Assembly: GCA_002482545.1 (NCBI GenBank)
Contig: DLGF01000006.1
Location: 124,001-188,000 of the forward strand
Length of the DNA stretch: 64,000 bases
Reading direction: 5' to 3'
Source of the DNA: Sporomusaceae bacterium UBA7701
GTDB taxonomy: Bacteria; Bacillota; Negativicutes; Sporomusales; UBA7701
Below, one piece after another: positions 24,943 to 34,017 of the stretch. Numbering within the stretch: position 1 is the stretch's first letter; each line of letters opens with the position of its first letter. Below the pieces are notes generated by a model. It was not told the origin of the DNA and searched no databases. It saw only the letters and a program-made list of their open reading frames with translations. The position numbers and the translations under genes were made by a program.

Positions 24943-25000
24943 TCAGACGGCGCATACAAGACCCGCTGCCCGGAGCCGGTTCGGAGCGAAGGCCGCCGTT

Positions 25001-25783
25001 CTATCGCTCCGCTTTTCCCCGGACGAGTTCCGCAGCCGCCACCTCCGGGTGACGATAGCGCGTCCGGCCCTGGGTCCTGCCGAAGTTTATGCTTTGAGCC
25101 GGGCAGATATGCAGGCAGCCCAGACATTCCTGACAGTGGTTCTGCCAGGCAGGCCGGCCAGACTCCAGGCGGATGTTTTCCACCGGGCAGATTTCCGCGC
25201 ACAAGCCGCAGCCGGTACAGTCCGCGGAATTGGTAAACCTGGTGGGCGCGCGGGAGATCAGGTTGTTTCGCCAATAGCTGCTGATCGCCTGGCAGGGCCA
25301 GCGGAAGTATTCGGGCTCGATGATATGGGCTCTGTTCCCGATCGCCCCTATGATCTGCCGGACCTTCTCATCCGCCCCGGCAAGGCGGTCCTGCCGCCTG
25401 CCCGGCGGAGGCAGCTGGGCGAGCGGTATATAGTTCGAAACCATATCCACATAAAAGCCGGCGTCCAGCTTTTTCCCCTTGTCCTGAAGCAGTCCGGCGA
25501 TCTGGTGAAGCGCGCTGCCTAATAGGTGATGGCCGCAGGTTACGACGGCGAAAACATAGGCGGCAGGCGCCGGTTCCAGCTTTTCCACAAACTTTCTCAC
25601 CAAGGGCGGCGCCCCAAAGTAATGCATGGGGAACACCAGCCCCAGGCAGTCCTCGCCGGTCGCCGGCCTGGGCTGCTCCAGCCAGCGGGGCATGGACGCA
25701 AGCGCGCCGCCGGGCATCCCTGCGGCGATCATTTTGGCCACATGCAAAGAGTTGCCGGTGGCCGAATAATAATAGACGATCAT
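25001..25783 (-). CDS. EFR1-family protein: flavodoxin-like domain plus two [4Fe-4S] ferredoxin motifs
   Basis: 260 residues. The N-terminal MIVYYYSATGNSLHVAKMIAAG is a flavodoxin-type FMN phosphate loop, followed by LGLVFPMHYFGAPPLVRKFVEKL. The C-terminal ~75 residues hold two clusters, CTGCGLCAEICPVENI and CQECLGCLHICPAQSI. Such proteins pass low-potential electrons in anaerobes; partner unknown. It appears to be a single-gene unit with its own terminator. Confidence 0.9.
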   Translation of the reverse strand: MIVYYYSATGNSLHVAKMIAAGMPGGALASMPRWLEQPRPATGEDCLGLVFPMHYFGAPPLVRKFVEKLEPAPAAYVFAVVTCGHHLLGSALHQIAGLLQDKGKKLDAGFYVDMVSNYIPLAQLPPPGRRQDRLAGADEKVRQIIGAIGNRAHIIEPEYFRWPCQAISSYWRNNLISRAPTRFTNSADCTGCGLCAEICPVENIRLESGRPAWQNHCQECLGCLHICPAQSINFGRTQGRTRYRHPEVAAAELVRGKAER

Positions 25784-25834
25784 GCTCCACCCTTCTTTCC
25801 TTTTCCTTGGACTCTTTCCGCCGGGAGCGCGCTC

Positions 25835-27211
25835 TCACCGCACCTCGTCTTCCTCCCGGCGCAGGCGCCGCAGCTCGTTCGCGACAAGTGCCGCGGTTAA
25901 AATCGCCGACCCCAGGTCGGCGGCCGGCCCGGCCAGCCACACGCCCTGCAGTCCCCACATTCTCGGCAGGACCAGCACCAGGGGAATGAGGATAAGCACC
26001 TGTCGCGACAAGCTCAGGAAGAGCGAATGGGTCGGTTTGCCGATGGCCTGGAATAAGGCTGTCCCGACCACCTGGAAGCCGATGACCGGCAGCATGAAGA
26101 GGAAAATTCTCAGCCCTGCCGCGCCCAGCGCGATCAATTCCGGCTCATTGCTGAACAGGCGGATAATCTGTCGATCAAACAGCTGGATCAGGATAAACCC
26201 GGCGATGGCGATGGCCGTGGCGGCCATGGCGCCTTTTTTGACCGCCTCTTTTACCCGCCCGAAATTCCGCGCCCCGTAATTATAGCCGATGATGGGCTGG
26301 ACCCCCTGGCTGATGCCGAACAGCGGCATCAGCACAAGCGTGGACACCCGGTTGATGACCCCGATTGCGGCGACCGCAGTCTGGCCCCCATAGGCCTGGA
26401 GAGTGTAATTGAGCAGCCAGGTGACGATGCTGGCCGCCAACTGCATGAAAAAGGAGGAGGAACCCATCGCCAGGATGCTGAGGGAGATGTCCCGGCGAAT
26501 GACGATATTTTTCGCACGCAATTTCAGAAAAGAATGCGACCCCCGAAAGTGCGCGATGACCCAAAAAGCGGAAATGGACTGGGAGATCACCGTCGCGAGC
26601 GCCGAACCCTTGATGCCCATTCCCATTCCGAAGATGAACAGCGGATTGAGGATGGTATTCACCAGGGCCGAAATCAGCATGGTCATCATGGCGATTTTGG
26701 GATGGCCCTCGGCCCGGATGATATTGTTGAGGCCAAACCCGGTAAACATAAAAACGCTACCCAGCAAAATAATGTGGATAAAATCCCGGGCATACGGCAA
26801 TACGTCCGGTCCGGCGCCCAGCGCAACCAGGACGGGATCGAGGAAAAGCTCCAGCCCGATCGTTATGGTAATCGCCAATACCAGGATGAGCGCCAAAGCA
26901 TTGCCCAGGATTTTCTCCGCTTCTTCCTTTTTCTGCTGGCCCAGCCGGATGGAGACGAGGGTGGTGGCTCCGATGCCGATGAGCATCCCAAAGGCCATGA
27001 ACACGATCATGATCGGAAAGGCGATGGTTACGGCCGCCAGTCCGACAGCGCCGACCCCGTGGCCGACAAAAATACTGTCGACCACATTATACAGGGCATT
27101 TACCAGCATTCCGGTAATCGCCGGCACCGAGAAGTCCCACAGGAGCTTGCCGACATCCTTGCTCCCCAGCGCGCTCGGTTGCGCCAAAGCCATTCCCCCT
27201 TTAATCCGCAT
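25835..27211 (-). CDS. MATE-family efflux transporter
   Basis: About 450-458 residues with twelve membrane segments. The N-terminal half has GKLLWDFSVPAITGMLVNALYNVVDSIFVGHGVGAVGLAAVTIAFPI, typical of the MATE/DinF-like group, and GQQKKEEAEKILGNAL. The second half repeats the fold, with FGISQGVQPIIGYNYGARNF. It probably exports cationic or hydrophobic compounds by Na+ or H+ antiport. Start choice is uncertain: an ATG at 27193 and a TTG at 27187 lie closer to AAGGGGGA than the ATG at 27211. Confidence 0.88.
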   Translation of the reverse strand: MRIKGGMALAQPSALGSKDVGKLLWDFSVPAITGMLVNALYNVVDSIFVGHGVGAVGLAAVTIAFPIMIVFMAFGMLIGIGATTLVSIRLGQQKKEEAEKILGNALALILVLAITITIGLELFLDPVLVALGAGPDVLPYARDFIHIILLGSVFMFTGFGLNNIIRAEGHPKIAMMTMLISALVNTILNPLFIFGMGMGIKGSALATVISQSISAFWVIAHFRGSHSFLKLRAKNIVIRRDISLSILAMGSSSFFMQLAASIVTWLLNYTLQAYGGQTAVAAIGVINRVSTLVLMPLFGISQGVQPIIGYNYGARNFGRVKEAVKKGAMAATAIAIAGFILIQLFDRQIIRLFSNEPELIALGAAGLRIFLFMLPVIGFQVVGTALFQAIGKPTHSLFLSLSRQVLILIPLVLVLPRMWGLQGVWLAGPAADLGSAILTAALVANELRRLRREEDEVR

Positions 27212-27359
27212 CCTGTTTATAATGGTAGATTGGCTGTTACCGCCGGCCGCTATTCGCGAGTTAAAGCCCTTTCGGGCGGCATATGGCCAAAAATCCCGCT
27301 AATGGGCGGATAATCGGCAATAATTCCCGATAACCGCTATTATCCTCCGGTGGCTGTCA

Positions 27360-27387
27360 TTGTCTATTCAATAAAATGTGTTATACT
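27360..27387 (+). promoter_or_regulatory. Sigma-A promoter of gap
   Basis: TTGTCT (27360-27365), 16-base spacer, TATACT (27382-27387), about 70 bases before the gap start codon. Confidence 0.55.
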
Positions 27388-27459
27388 AAATAAGCTAGAT
27401 GTTATTCTATTATCTCAATCCTTTTAAATAGTACATCACGATTCGCTAGGAGGAAGAAC

Positions 27460-28506
27460 ATGGCAGTCAGAATAGGTATTAACGGTTTTGGACGCATTGG
27501 CAGGATGTGCCTGCGGGCCGCGCTGCAAAACGAAGAAGTGCAAGTGGTCGCCGTCAACAGCACGACCAACGCCCGGTCATCCGCCCATCTGCTGAAATAC
27601 GACTCGATTCACGGCAAGCTTGATCATCAGATCGAAGCCACCGACGACGAAATGATCATCGACGGCCAGCCGATCAAAATGCTTTCCGACCGGAACCCGG
27701 CCAACCTCCCCTGGGGCCAGTTGGGTATCGACATTGTCATCGAAGCCACCGGCAAATTCAACTCGGGCAAAGACTGCGAAGTCCACCTGAAGAACGGCGC
27801 CAAGAAGGTTATCATCAGCGCTCCGGCCAAGGACTCCGTTCCCACGATCGTAATGGGCGTCAATGAGACCGTCTACAATCCCCAATTGCATCAGGTGGTC
27901 TCCAACGCATCTTGCACGACCAACTGCCTTGCCCCGATCGTAAAAGTCATAAACGACCGCTTCGGCATCGTCAACGGGCTGATGTCCACGGTTCACGCCT
28001 TCACCACCGACCAGCGGAGCCTCGACAACAGCCATAAGGATCCGCGCCGCTCCCGGAGCTGCGTCCAGTCCATTGTTCCCACCACCACCGGGGCCGCGAA
28101 AGCGATCGGGCTGGTCATCCCCGAACTCAAGGGCAAACTCAACGGCGTTTCGGTCCGCGTACCCGTTCCCAACGTCTCGCTGACCGACCTGGTGGTTGAG
28201 CTGGCCCGGGATATTACTGTGGAAGATATCAACAACGCCCTCAGGGATGCCGCCAATGGCCCGCTGCGCGGCATTTTGGAATTTTGCGAAGACCCGCTCG
28301 TATCGATCGATTTTCTGGGCAACAGCCACTCGGCCATCGTGGACGCCCTGTCCACAATGGTGGTCGGCAAACGCAGCGCCAAAATTCTCGCCTGGTACGA
28401 CAACGAATGGGGTTATTCCTGCCGGGTTATCGACCTGGCCCAATATATCGGTAAAACCTTGCCCAAGAGCGAAATCCAGGGCAGCTTAAAAGCCTCCGGC
28501 TATTAA
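27460..28506 (+). CDS. gap: Glyceraldehyde-3-phosphate dehydrogenase, possibly NADP-accepting
   Basis: 348 residues. RIGINGFGRIGR is the dinucleotide fold, SNASCTTNCLAP carries the catalytic cysteine and the partner histidine is in the STVHAFTTDQ block; WYDNEWGYSCRV closes the active site. The usual Asp that selects NAD after the second beta strand (VND) is Ser34 here. The Leu-Pro pair of NAD enzymes before HKDLRRAR is Asn-Ser (RSLDNSHKDPRRSRS), the pattern of NADP-using GAPDHs. AGGAGGAAGAAC precedes the ATG. A single-gene unit with promoter and terminator, not part of a pgk-tpi operon in this window. Confidence 0.95.
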   Translation: MAVRIGINGFGRIGRMCLRAALQNEEVQVVAVNSTTNARSSAHLLKYDSIHGKLDHQIEATDDEMIIDGQPIKMLSDRNPANLPWGQLGIDIVIEATGKFNSGKDCEVHLKNGAKKVIISAPAKDSVPTIVMGVNETVYNPQLHQVVSNASCTTNCLAPIVKVINDRFGIVNGLMSTVHAFTTDQRSLDNSHKDPRRSRSCVQSIVPTTTGAAKAIGLVIPELKGKLNGVSVRVPVPNVSLTDLVVELARDITVEDINNALRDAANGPLRGILEFCEDPLVSIDFLGNSHSAIVDALSTMVVGKRSAKILAWYDNEWGYSCRVIDLAQYIGKTLPKSEIQGSLKASGY

Positions 28507-28516
28507 CGGCAATCTG

Positions 28517-28547
28517 AAGCGCTCCCGCGTGACGGGAGCGCTTTTTT
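28517..28547 (+). terminator. Terminator of gap
   Basis: AAGCGCTCCCG/CGGGAGCGCTT stem followed by TTTTTT. Confidence 0.9.
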
Positions 28548-28562
28548 GCTGCCTATGAGGTG

Positions 28563-29189
28563 TCATAAGACCGGCCATAGTATAAAAATGCTTACCGTCC
28601 ATAGGGCATGGGAAACGATACAGGCGAAAATGCTGCCGGAGCGCCAGTACAGATAGCCCCAGAAAAGTCCGGCGGTAAAGGCCGCGAGGGTCAGCATGAC
28701 GTTGCCCGAGAGGATGTGCACCGCGCCGTAGATGGCGGCGGCGGCCAGCCAGCCGCGGCCGTCGCCGAAACGCCTTTGGGCCCAGCCCTGGAGAAAGGCC
28801 CGCCAAAAAAGTTCTTCCCCGGGACTGGTTATGAACAGCAGCACCAGGGCGATAATGGCCCGGTCCCCTTCCTGGCGGATTCCGTAGATTGCAGTGATTT
28901 CCGGCTTGGCGAAGTGAAAAACCGCCTGGGAAAGCAGGTTTCCCGTCCAAAACACCCCATAAAGCACGGCGGCCGCGCCAAGGCCGAGGAGGGCGTGGGC
29001 GACGGTGAAATCGCCCTTGCCAAAGGGCGAGCTTCCCCATCGGAAGCTCAGAGCGGTCAGCGTTGTCACCGCCAGCGACATCGAGAGCCAAAAGTTCGTC
29101 CACTGGGCCGCGAACGTCAAATACCAGAACAGGAAAGCCAGAACAACGGTAAAAAGAACTTGCCGGTCGGTCGGTTTGCCCGCTCTCAT
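28563..29189 (-). CDS. CPBP-family intramembrane metalloprotease (Abi/Rce1-like)
   Basis: 208 residues with about six membrane helices. The catalytic motifs are SPGEELFWRAFLQGW (EExxxR), IYGAVHILSGN (conserved His) and the C-terminal FACIVSHALWTVSIF (second His). Members cleave or process membrane-associated peptides and prenylated substrates. It lies four bases after a UbiA-type prenyltransferase gene, so they are probably co-transcribed, an interesting but unproven link to prenyl chemistry. Confidence 0.88.
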   Translation of the reverse strand: MRAGKPTDRQVLFTVVLAFLFWYLTFAAQWTNFWLSMSLAVTTLTALSFRWGSSPFGKGDFTVAHALLGLGAAAVLYGVFWTGNLLSQAVFHFAKPEITAIYGIRQEGDRAIIALVLLFITSPGEELFWRAFLQGWAQRRFGDGRGWLAAAAIYGAVHILSGNVMLTLAAFTAGLFWGYLYWRSGSIFACIVSHALWTVSIFILWPVL

Positions 29190-29193
29190 TCCA

Positions 29194-30093
29194 TCACCTC
29201 TGAAGGAAGGGATGCAGGGCCAGGCCGACCACCAACAGCAGGCCGAACTGAAAATGCAATTTGGCGGAGATCGGCTCCAGAAGCTGCAATTTGGTCTCCG
29301 CGCCCTTTACCGCATCCCTGGCCAGGCCGAGCAGTTTCATGCTGGCGGGAAGCAGGACGACGGGCAGCGCCGCCGTCCACGGCACGATCGTCAGTGCGAT
29401 CAGGCCGATGAGACTGGTATAGGCGGCGGTATAAAGAGCGTAGTACAGCGCCAGGCTGCGCTTTACCCCCAGAAACAGCGCCAGCGTGTGGATCCCGGCC
29501 CGGCGGTCTTCCCGCATATCCCGGATGTCATTGGCGTGAAGGATACCGGCCACGAGAAAGCTGACCGGCAAGGACGCCCACACGGGCAGCCAACTGAGCT
29601 GTCCGGTCTGGATGAAGTAAGCCGGCCAAACCATGAGCGGTCCCATGAGAAAGAATACCAGTACCGATCCCAAGCCCAGATATTTATAGGGACAAAAACC
29701 GGCGGTGTAGCAATAGCCGGCGACGATCCCCAAAAGACCGAAGGCCAGAACCGGCCAGCCGCATAGATAGGTCAGCAGCAGTCCGATGATCCCGGCGAAG
29801 GAGAAGGTCAGGATCCCGGCCATTCGCATGGCCCCCGGCGCAATCATTCCCCGGACGAGTTGCGGACAAGTCCTGGCGGACTCCACCGTGTCGACCCCGG
29901 TGATAAAATCGCCGTAAGTGTTTATCAGATTGGTCCCGGCCTGGACAGCTATGCCGCCGACCAGCGTCAATAAAAACAAGGGCAGGCTGAAACTGCCTTC
30001 ACTCCAGGCGAGGACCGCGCCCAGCGTGACGGGAACGGCCGCCGCCGTGAAAGACCACGGCCGCATGGCGAGAAACCAAGTCCTGATCATCAC
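29194..30093 (-). CDS. UbiA-family prenyltransferase (MenA-like)
   Basis: 299 residues with eight to nine membrane helices. The first Asp-rich motif is NLINTYGDFITGVDT and the second is NDIRDMREDRRAGIHTLA; both bind Mg-prenyl diphosphate. The MRPWSFTAAAVPVTLGAVLAW start and the position of the first motif fit 1,4-dihydroxy-2-naphthoate prenyltransferase of menaquinone synthesis, but no other men genes are nearby, so substrate assignment is tentative. Confidence 0.85.
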   Translation of the reverse strand: MMIRTWFLAMRPWSFTAAAVPVTLGAVLAWSEGSFSLPLFLLTLVGGIAVQAGTNLINTYGDFITGVDTVESARTCPQLVRGMIAPGAMRMAGILTFSFAGIIGLLLTYLCGWPVLAFGLLGIVAGYCYTAGFCPYKYLGLGSVLVFFLMGPLMVWPAYFIQTGQLSWLPVWASLPVSFLVAGILHANDIRDMREDRRAGIHTLALFLGVKRSLALYYALYTAAYTSLIGLIALTIVPWTAALPVVLLPASMKLLGLARDAVKGAETKLQLLEPISAKLHFQFGLLLVVGLALHPFLQR

Positions 30094-30219
30094 TGTAACC
30101 TCTCTTGCTTTTCTCGAATAGGGCAGATATTTGCCTTATTGTGGTAATATTCCACAGCTTGTCCCAAATTCCTGTATGCCGGCGGAACGGCCTTCGGCCC
30201 GCTTCCGCCCCGCCCCGTC

Positions 30220-32565
30220 TTAAGAGTCCCAGAAGTTTTTCAGGGCTCTGCCGATATCCCGGGGGCTGCGGACCGACAGCAGCGGTCTCCACCATGCCGG
30301 AAGCAACTGCCGGTAAACGCCGCCCGCGTAACGCTCGTCAATCAGGAGGACGACGCCTTTGTCCCGTTCGGTGCGGATAACCCGCCCGGCGGCCTGCAGC
30401 ACCTTGTTCATTCCCGGATAGGCATAGGCGTATTCGAAGCCGGCGCCCTTCCGCCCGGCGAAGTAATCCCGGATGATGTCCCGCTCAGCGCATAACTGAG
30501 GCAGCCCCACTCCCACGATGATCGCTCCGGTCAGGCGTTCCCCCACCAGGTCGATGCCCTCGCCGAAAATCCCGCCGAGAACCGCGAAACCTACCAGCGG
30601 TTCCCTGTTCTCGGCCGAGAACTGCGCCAGAAACGCCTCCCGCTCCGGTTCCGCCATGGCCGCAGTCTGGCAAAGCAGCCGGAGGTCGGGGCGCCGCCCG
30701 GCAAACCGGGCGCAGACCTCTTCCAGATACCGGTAGGAGGGAAAGAACACCAAATAATTGCCGGCCTTCGCGCCGATCGCGGCTTCGATCCGCTCCACCA
30801 CCTGGTCATAGGTCGCTTCGCGCCGCTTGTACCGGGTGCTGATATCGTCGGCTACCAGCACCCGCAAAAGCTTGCGCGGAAAGGGCGAACCCACCTGAAG
30901 CCTTCCATCGCCTTCATTGCCGCCAAGCATCTCGTTATAATAATCCAAAGGCGTCAGCGTGGCCGAGAAGAAAACCGCCGCTTTCCCCTGCCCAAGCCTC
31001 GCGCGGAGCAGCCGGGACGGATCGATGCAAAACAGTTTGAGCAGGACGTCTCGCCCCGTCTTCTCCATATACGTCCTGTAGCATTCGTCATAGCAGTCGG
31101 CGATGCGCAAAAAAGCGGCAACCGCAAAATAGAGTTCGAGCAGCCGCTCGCCGAACGCCGCCGGCTGGTTCAGGGCGAGCCAGGCATCCGCCTCTTTCAC
31201 GAACTTCCATAAATGCGGCAATATGTCCTCCGGCAACTCGTTCTGAACAACCAATCCGTCCGGATTTTCCTCGCAGCGCTTTCGCAGGCCCGCCAGACAA
31301 GTGTTGAGCGCGCCCAGCGCCTTGGCCAGCCGGGGGCGTTCCTGCCTGACCGCCCGCCGAAGTTCCAGCAGCGGCGCCTTGGTAAGGGTCGCCGAAAACA
31401 TTTCCCTGGCCCGGTCGGGCAGGTTATGGGCCTCGTCCACCAGAAAGCCGTAGTCTCCGCCTTCGGCGAAAAAGCGCCGCAAAGCGACCCGCGGGTCAAA
31501 CGCGTAATTATAGTCACAAATGACGCAGTCGGCCCAATAAGCCAGATCAAGCGAAAATTCGAAGGGGCAGACCCGGTGCTTCCGGGCATATTCTTCGACG
31601 ACCGGGCGCGTAAACTCATCAGCCGTCAGAATATCCTGCAAAGCCCCGTTGACCCGGTCGAAATGCCCGCGGGCATAATCGCATTCCTCGGCGTCGCACT
31701 TCGCCCCCGGCAAAAAGCAGATTTTCTCCTTGGCCGTCAGAGTCAGCGACTTGATGGCCAGCCCCTCCGGACGCAGACAGGCCAGCGCTTTTTCCGCAAG
31801 CTCCCGGGTGCTGGTTTTGGCCGTAAGATAGAAGATTTTCTCCAGATGCCCGCCGCCCAGAGCTTTGATGGCGGGGAAAAGCGTCGCCATCGTTTTGCCG
31901 ATGCCGGTAGGCGCCTGGGCGAACAATTTTTTCCCGGCCGTCATGGTTTGATAAACGGCGACAGCCAACTCCCGCTGTCCCGGACGATATCCCGGAAAAG
32001 GAAAGCCGAGCCGCTCGATGGACCCGTTGCGGCTTGCCACATGGTCGTGAATCCGGGCGGCCCAGGCCAGGTAACGCTCCGCCAGATCCCGGAAGAAAGC
32101 GGCCAATTCGCCGCTGCTGTAGCTCCGGCAAAAGCTTCTGCTTTTCTTCGTGTCGAGGTGGCAGTACGTTACTTGCACTTCCACCGACGCCAGGGCGTGC
32201 TCCGCCGCGTACATATGGGCGTAGCACTTGGCCTGGGCCCAGTACAGCGGGTCATCCTCCCCGCTGATGTCCTCCAATGGGCGGGTGGTTGTCTTGATTT
32301 CGTCGATCACTACCCGGCCTTCCTCGATCATAACCCCGTCGGCCCGGCCGCTGACCGCCAGCGAGCCGGCCGGCGTTTCCACGATGCACGACAGGGTAAC
32401 CTCCGGAACATACTCCCGAGGCTGCATTCGCTGATAACGTTGGTGGGCCTTGGTTCCCTCCAGGGCCCGCACCCCGCCGGCGAACGCCGACACCAGGTCG
32501 CCCGACCGCAGGATGAACTCCACCAGATTGCGGACCGAAATTCTCGTCCGGTTGTTGCTGTCCAT
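30220..32565 (-). CDS. XPD/DinG-type Fe-S DNA helicase with N-terminal PD-(D/E)XK nuclease domain
   Basis: 781 residues. Residues ~1-185 resemble a Cas4/RecB-type nuclease (SGRADGVMIEEGRVVIDEIKTTT and YWAQAKCYAHMYA). The helicase starts near 200 with Walker A QAPTGIGKTMATLFPAI. Cysteines at CFLPGAKC, EECDYARG and HRVCPFEFSL plausibly hold the [4Fe-4S] cluster. Motif II is VDEAHNL. C-terminal motifs include VFFPSYRYLEEV, GIFGEGIDLVG and QAAGRVIRTERDKGVVLLID. This combination is known in bacterial DinG/YoaA relatives implicated in DNA repair. It stands alone. Confidence 0.9.
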   Translation of the reverse strand: MDSNNRTRISVRNLVEFILRSGDLVSAFAGGVRALEGTKAHQRYQRMQPREYVPEVTLSCIVETPAGSLAVSGRADGVMIEEGRVVIDEIKTTTRPLEDISGEDDPLYWAQAKCYAHMYAAEHALASVEVQVTYCHLDTKKSRSFCRSYSSGELAAFFRDLAERYLAWAARIHDHVASRNGSIERLGFPFPGYRPGQRELAVAVYQTMTAGKKLFAQAPTGIGKTMATLFPAIKALGGGHLEKIFYLTAKTSTRELAEKALACLRPEGLAIKSLTLTAKEKICFLPGAKCDAEECDYARGHFDRVNGALQDILTADEFTRPVVEEYARKHRVCPFEFSLDLAYWADCVICDYNYAFDPRVALRRFFAEGGDYGFLVDEAHNLPDRAREMFSATLTKAPLLELRRAVRQERPRLAKALGALNTCLAGLRKRCEENPDGLVVQNELPEDILPHLWKFVKEADAWLALNQPAAFGERLLELYFAVAAFLRIADCYDECYRTYMEKTGRDVLLKLFCIDPSRLLRARLGQGKAAVFFSATLTPLDYYNEMLGGNEGDGRLQVGSPFPRKLLRVLVADDISTRYKRREATYDQVVERIEAAIGAKAGNYLVFFPSYRYLEEVCARFAGRRPDLRLLCQTAAMAEPEREAFLAQFSAENREPLVGFAVLGGIFGEGIDLVGERLTGAIIVGVGLPQLCAERDIIRDYFAGRKGAGFEYAYAYPGMNKVLQAAGRVIRTERDKGVVLLIDERYAGGVYRQLLPAWWRPLLSVRSPRDIGRALKNFWDS

Positions 32566-32617
32566 TATTTATCCCCTAAGTGAAATATCGGCCCCGGGCG
32601 CGCCGGACCATAAGCCG

Positions 32618-32944
32618 TCAATAGTGCCGGCCGTTCTCGTAATACTTCTGCTCCTGAAGCACAAGGAAAAAGATATCGGTCTGGCGGTAACCGGCGCCGC
32701 GAATATGGCGGTCAATGGCTGCCGCGGCCCTGTCCTGGACGGCCTGCCCCCGGTCAAACCAGTTGACCTGGACAAAGGGCGTCCCCTCAACAGCCTTGCC
32801 GTCGGCTATAAAAATTGACGGAAGAAGCTCAATCGTAAAGTAGTCTCTGGGGCAGCCGACGATTTCCGTCAGCTCGTCCACCAGCCCGCCGCTGATCGCC
32901 TTTACCGGCGCCTCGTCCATCCCCCGGATAATAATTTGCGGCAT
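32618..32944 (-). CDS. DUF1904 family protein (tautomerase-like), 108 residues
   Basis: MPQIIIRGMDEAPVKAISGGLVDELTEIVGCPRDYFTIELLPS matches the DUF1904 pattern, with a Pro2 after Met1 as in the tautomerase superfamily. FVQVNWFDRGQAVQDRAAAAIDRHI follows. Function unknown. AAGGAGGCGTTGACA precedes the ATG; a TTG two codons upstream is unlikely. Confidence 0.8.
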   Translation of the reverse strand: MPQIIIRGMDEAPVKAISGGLVDELTEIVGCPRDYFTIELLPSIFIADGKAVEGTPFVQVNWFDRGQAVQDRAAAAIDRHIRGAGYRQTDIFFLVLQEQKYYENGRHY

Positions 32945-33117
32945 TGTCAACGCCTCCTTAACCCAATCGATAGATGGAGATTTCCCCGGCCGGCGGCCAT
33001 ATTCCTCCCGGCCCGCCGCGCGGCCAAATCTTTCCCGCCCTTGCGCGGCCTCTTGCTTCCGGGGTCAAACACCGCTACAATGGCAACTAGAATATGCTTC
33101 GACAAGGGGGACGTTTC

Positions 33118-34017
33118 ATGGCACACGCTTGCACCCTCTGCCCCCGCGCCTGCAAAGTCGACCGCAGGGCGGGAGAAAAGGGCTTCTGCCGGGCCGGGAG
33201 CCTGCCGTCGGTAGCTCTCGCCTGCCTGCACCGCTGGGAAGAGCCCTGTCTCTCCGGCAGCGCCGGGGCCGGCACGGTATTCTTCGCACACTGCAATCTG
33301 CGCTGCGCCTTCTGCCAGAACCAGGCCATCAGTCAGCAGGATGCGGGGACTGAAATAAGCATCTCCCGGCTGGCGGCCATCTTCCTCGAGCAGCAAGCCC
33401 GGGGCGCCCACAATCTCGATCTCGTCACCCCGACCCACTATGTCCCCCAGCTCATCGACGCCCTGAGCCTGGCCCGGCGGGACGGCTTCTCCCTGCCGGT
33501 GGTCTATAACTCCAACGCTTACGAGACCGAGGCGACCATCAGCAGCCTGGCCGGCCAGGCGAGCATTTTCCTGCCTGACCTCAAATACTTCGATGATATT
33601 TACGCCGAACGCTATTCCGCCGCTCCCGGCTACTTCGCCCACGCCAGCCGGGCCATCGCCAGGATGGCCGAAATCGCCGGCCCGCCCCGCTTCGATGCGG
33701 CCGGTCTGCTGCAAAGCGGCGTCATCGTCCGCCATCTCGCCCTGCCCGGGCTGGCCGCCGACAGCCGCCGGATTCTCGAATGGCTGTGGCGGACGTTCGG
33801 CGACGATATTTATATCAGCCTCATGAACCAGTACACACCGGTGCACCAGGCCGGCCGGTTCCGGGAAATCAACCGCCGCCTCACCACCCGGGAATACGAC
33901 AGGCTGATCGATTACGCCCTCGGACTCGGCATCGAAAATTGTTTCATCCAGGAAGGACGGACGGCTTCGGCGGAATTCATCCCCGAATTCAACGGCGCCG
34001 GAGTTGACTCCTACTGA
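33118..34017 (+). CDS. Radical SAM protein of the PflA/PflX-like group (COG1313)
   Basis: About 299 residues. The radical SAM cluster is CNLRCAFC (CxxxCxxC) near residue 60. An upstream cysteine set, CTLCPRACKVDRRAGEKGFC, is typical of this subgroup and may bind a second cluster. VTPTHYVPQLIDAL, YNSNAYETEATI and FLPDLKYFDD follow the family. The target protein or substrate is unknown. AAGGGGGACGTTTC precedes the ATG; an in-frame ATG at 33094 has no ribosome binding site. Confidence 0.88.
   Translation: MAHACTLCPRACKVDRRAGEKGFCRAGSLPSVALACLHRWEEPCLSGSAGAGTVFFAHCNLRCAFCQNQAISQQDAGTEISISRLAAIFLEQQARGAHNLDLVTPTHYVPQLIDALSLARRDGFSLPVVYNSNAYETEATISSLAGQASIFLPDLKYFDDIYAERYSAAPGYFAHASRAIARMAEIAGPPRFDAAGLLQSGVIVRHLALPGLAADSRRILEWLWRTFGDDIYISLMNQYTPVHQAGRFREINRRLTTREYDRLIDYALGLGIENCFIQEGRTASAEFIPEFNGAGVDSY

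Larger units (their letters stand above)
24623..25000. other. Intergenic region upstream of the activator gene
   Basis: It contains the terminator of the EFR1-type gene (24919-24942), a tiny ORF with a strong ribosome binding site (24796-24855) and AT-rich sequence that probably carries the activator's promoter. No clear sigma-54 element was seen here. Confidence 0.4.

Noticed and set aside
22544..25522. Very long open frame on the plus strand opposite the sigma-54 activator
   Set aside because: It is a GC-rich shadow: the minus-strand frame has complete HPr, PAS, AAA+ and HTH motifs, while the plus frame has none and crosses several real genes and intergenic gaps.
31213..32583. Long plus-strand frame opposite the XPD/DinG helicase
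   Set aside because: Antisense shadow of a gene with clear Walker and Fe-S motifs.
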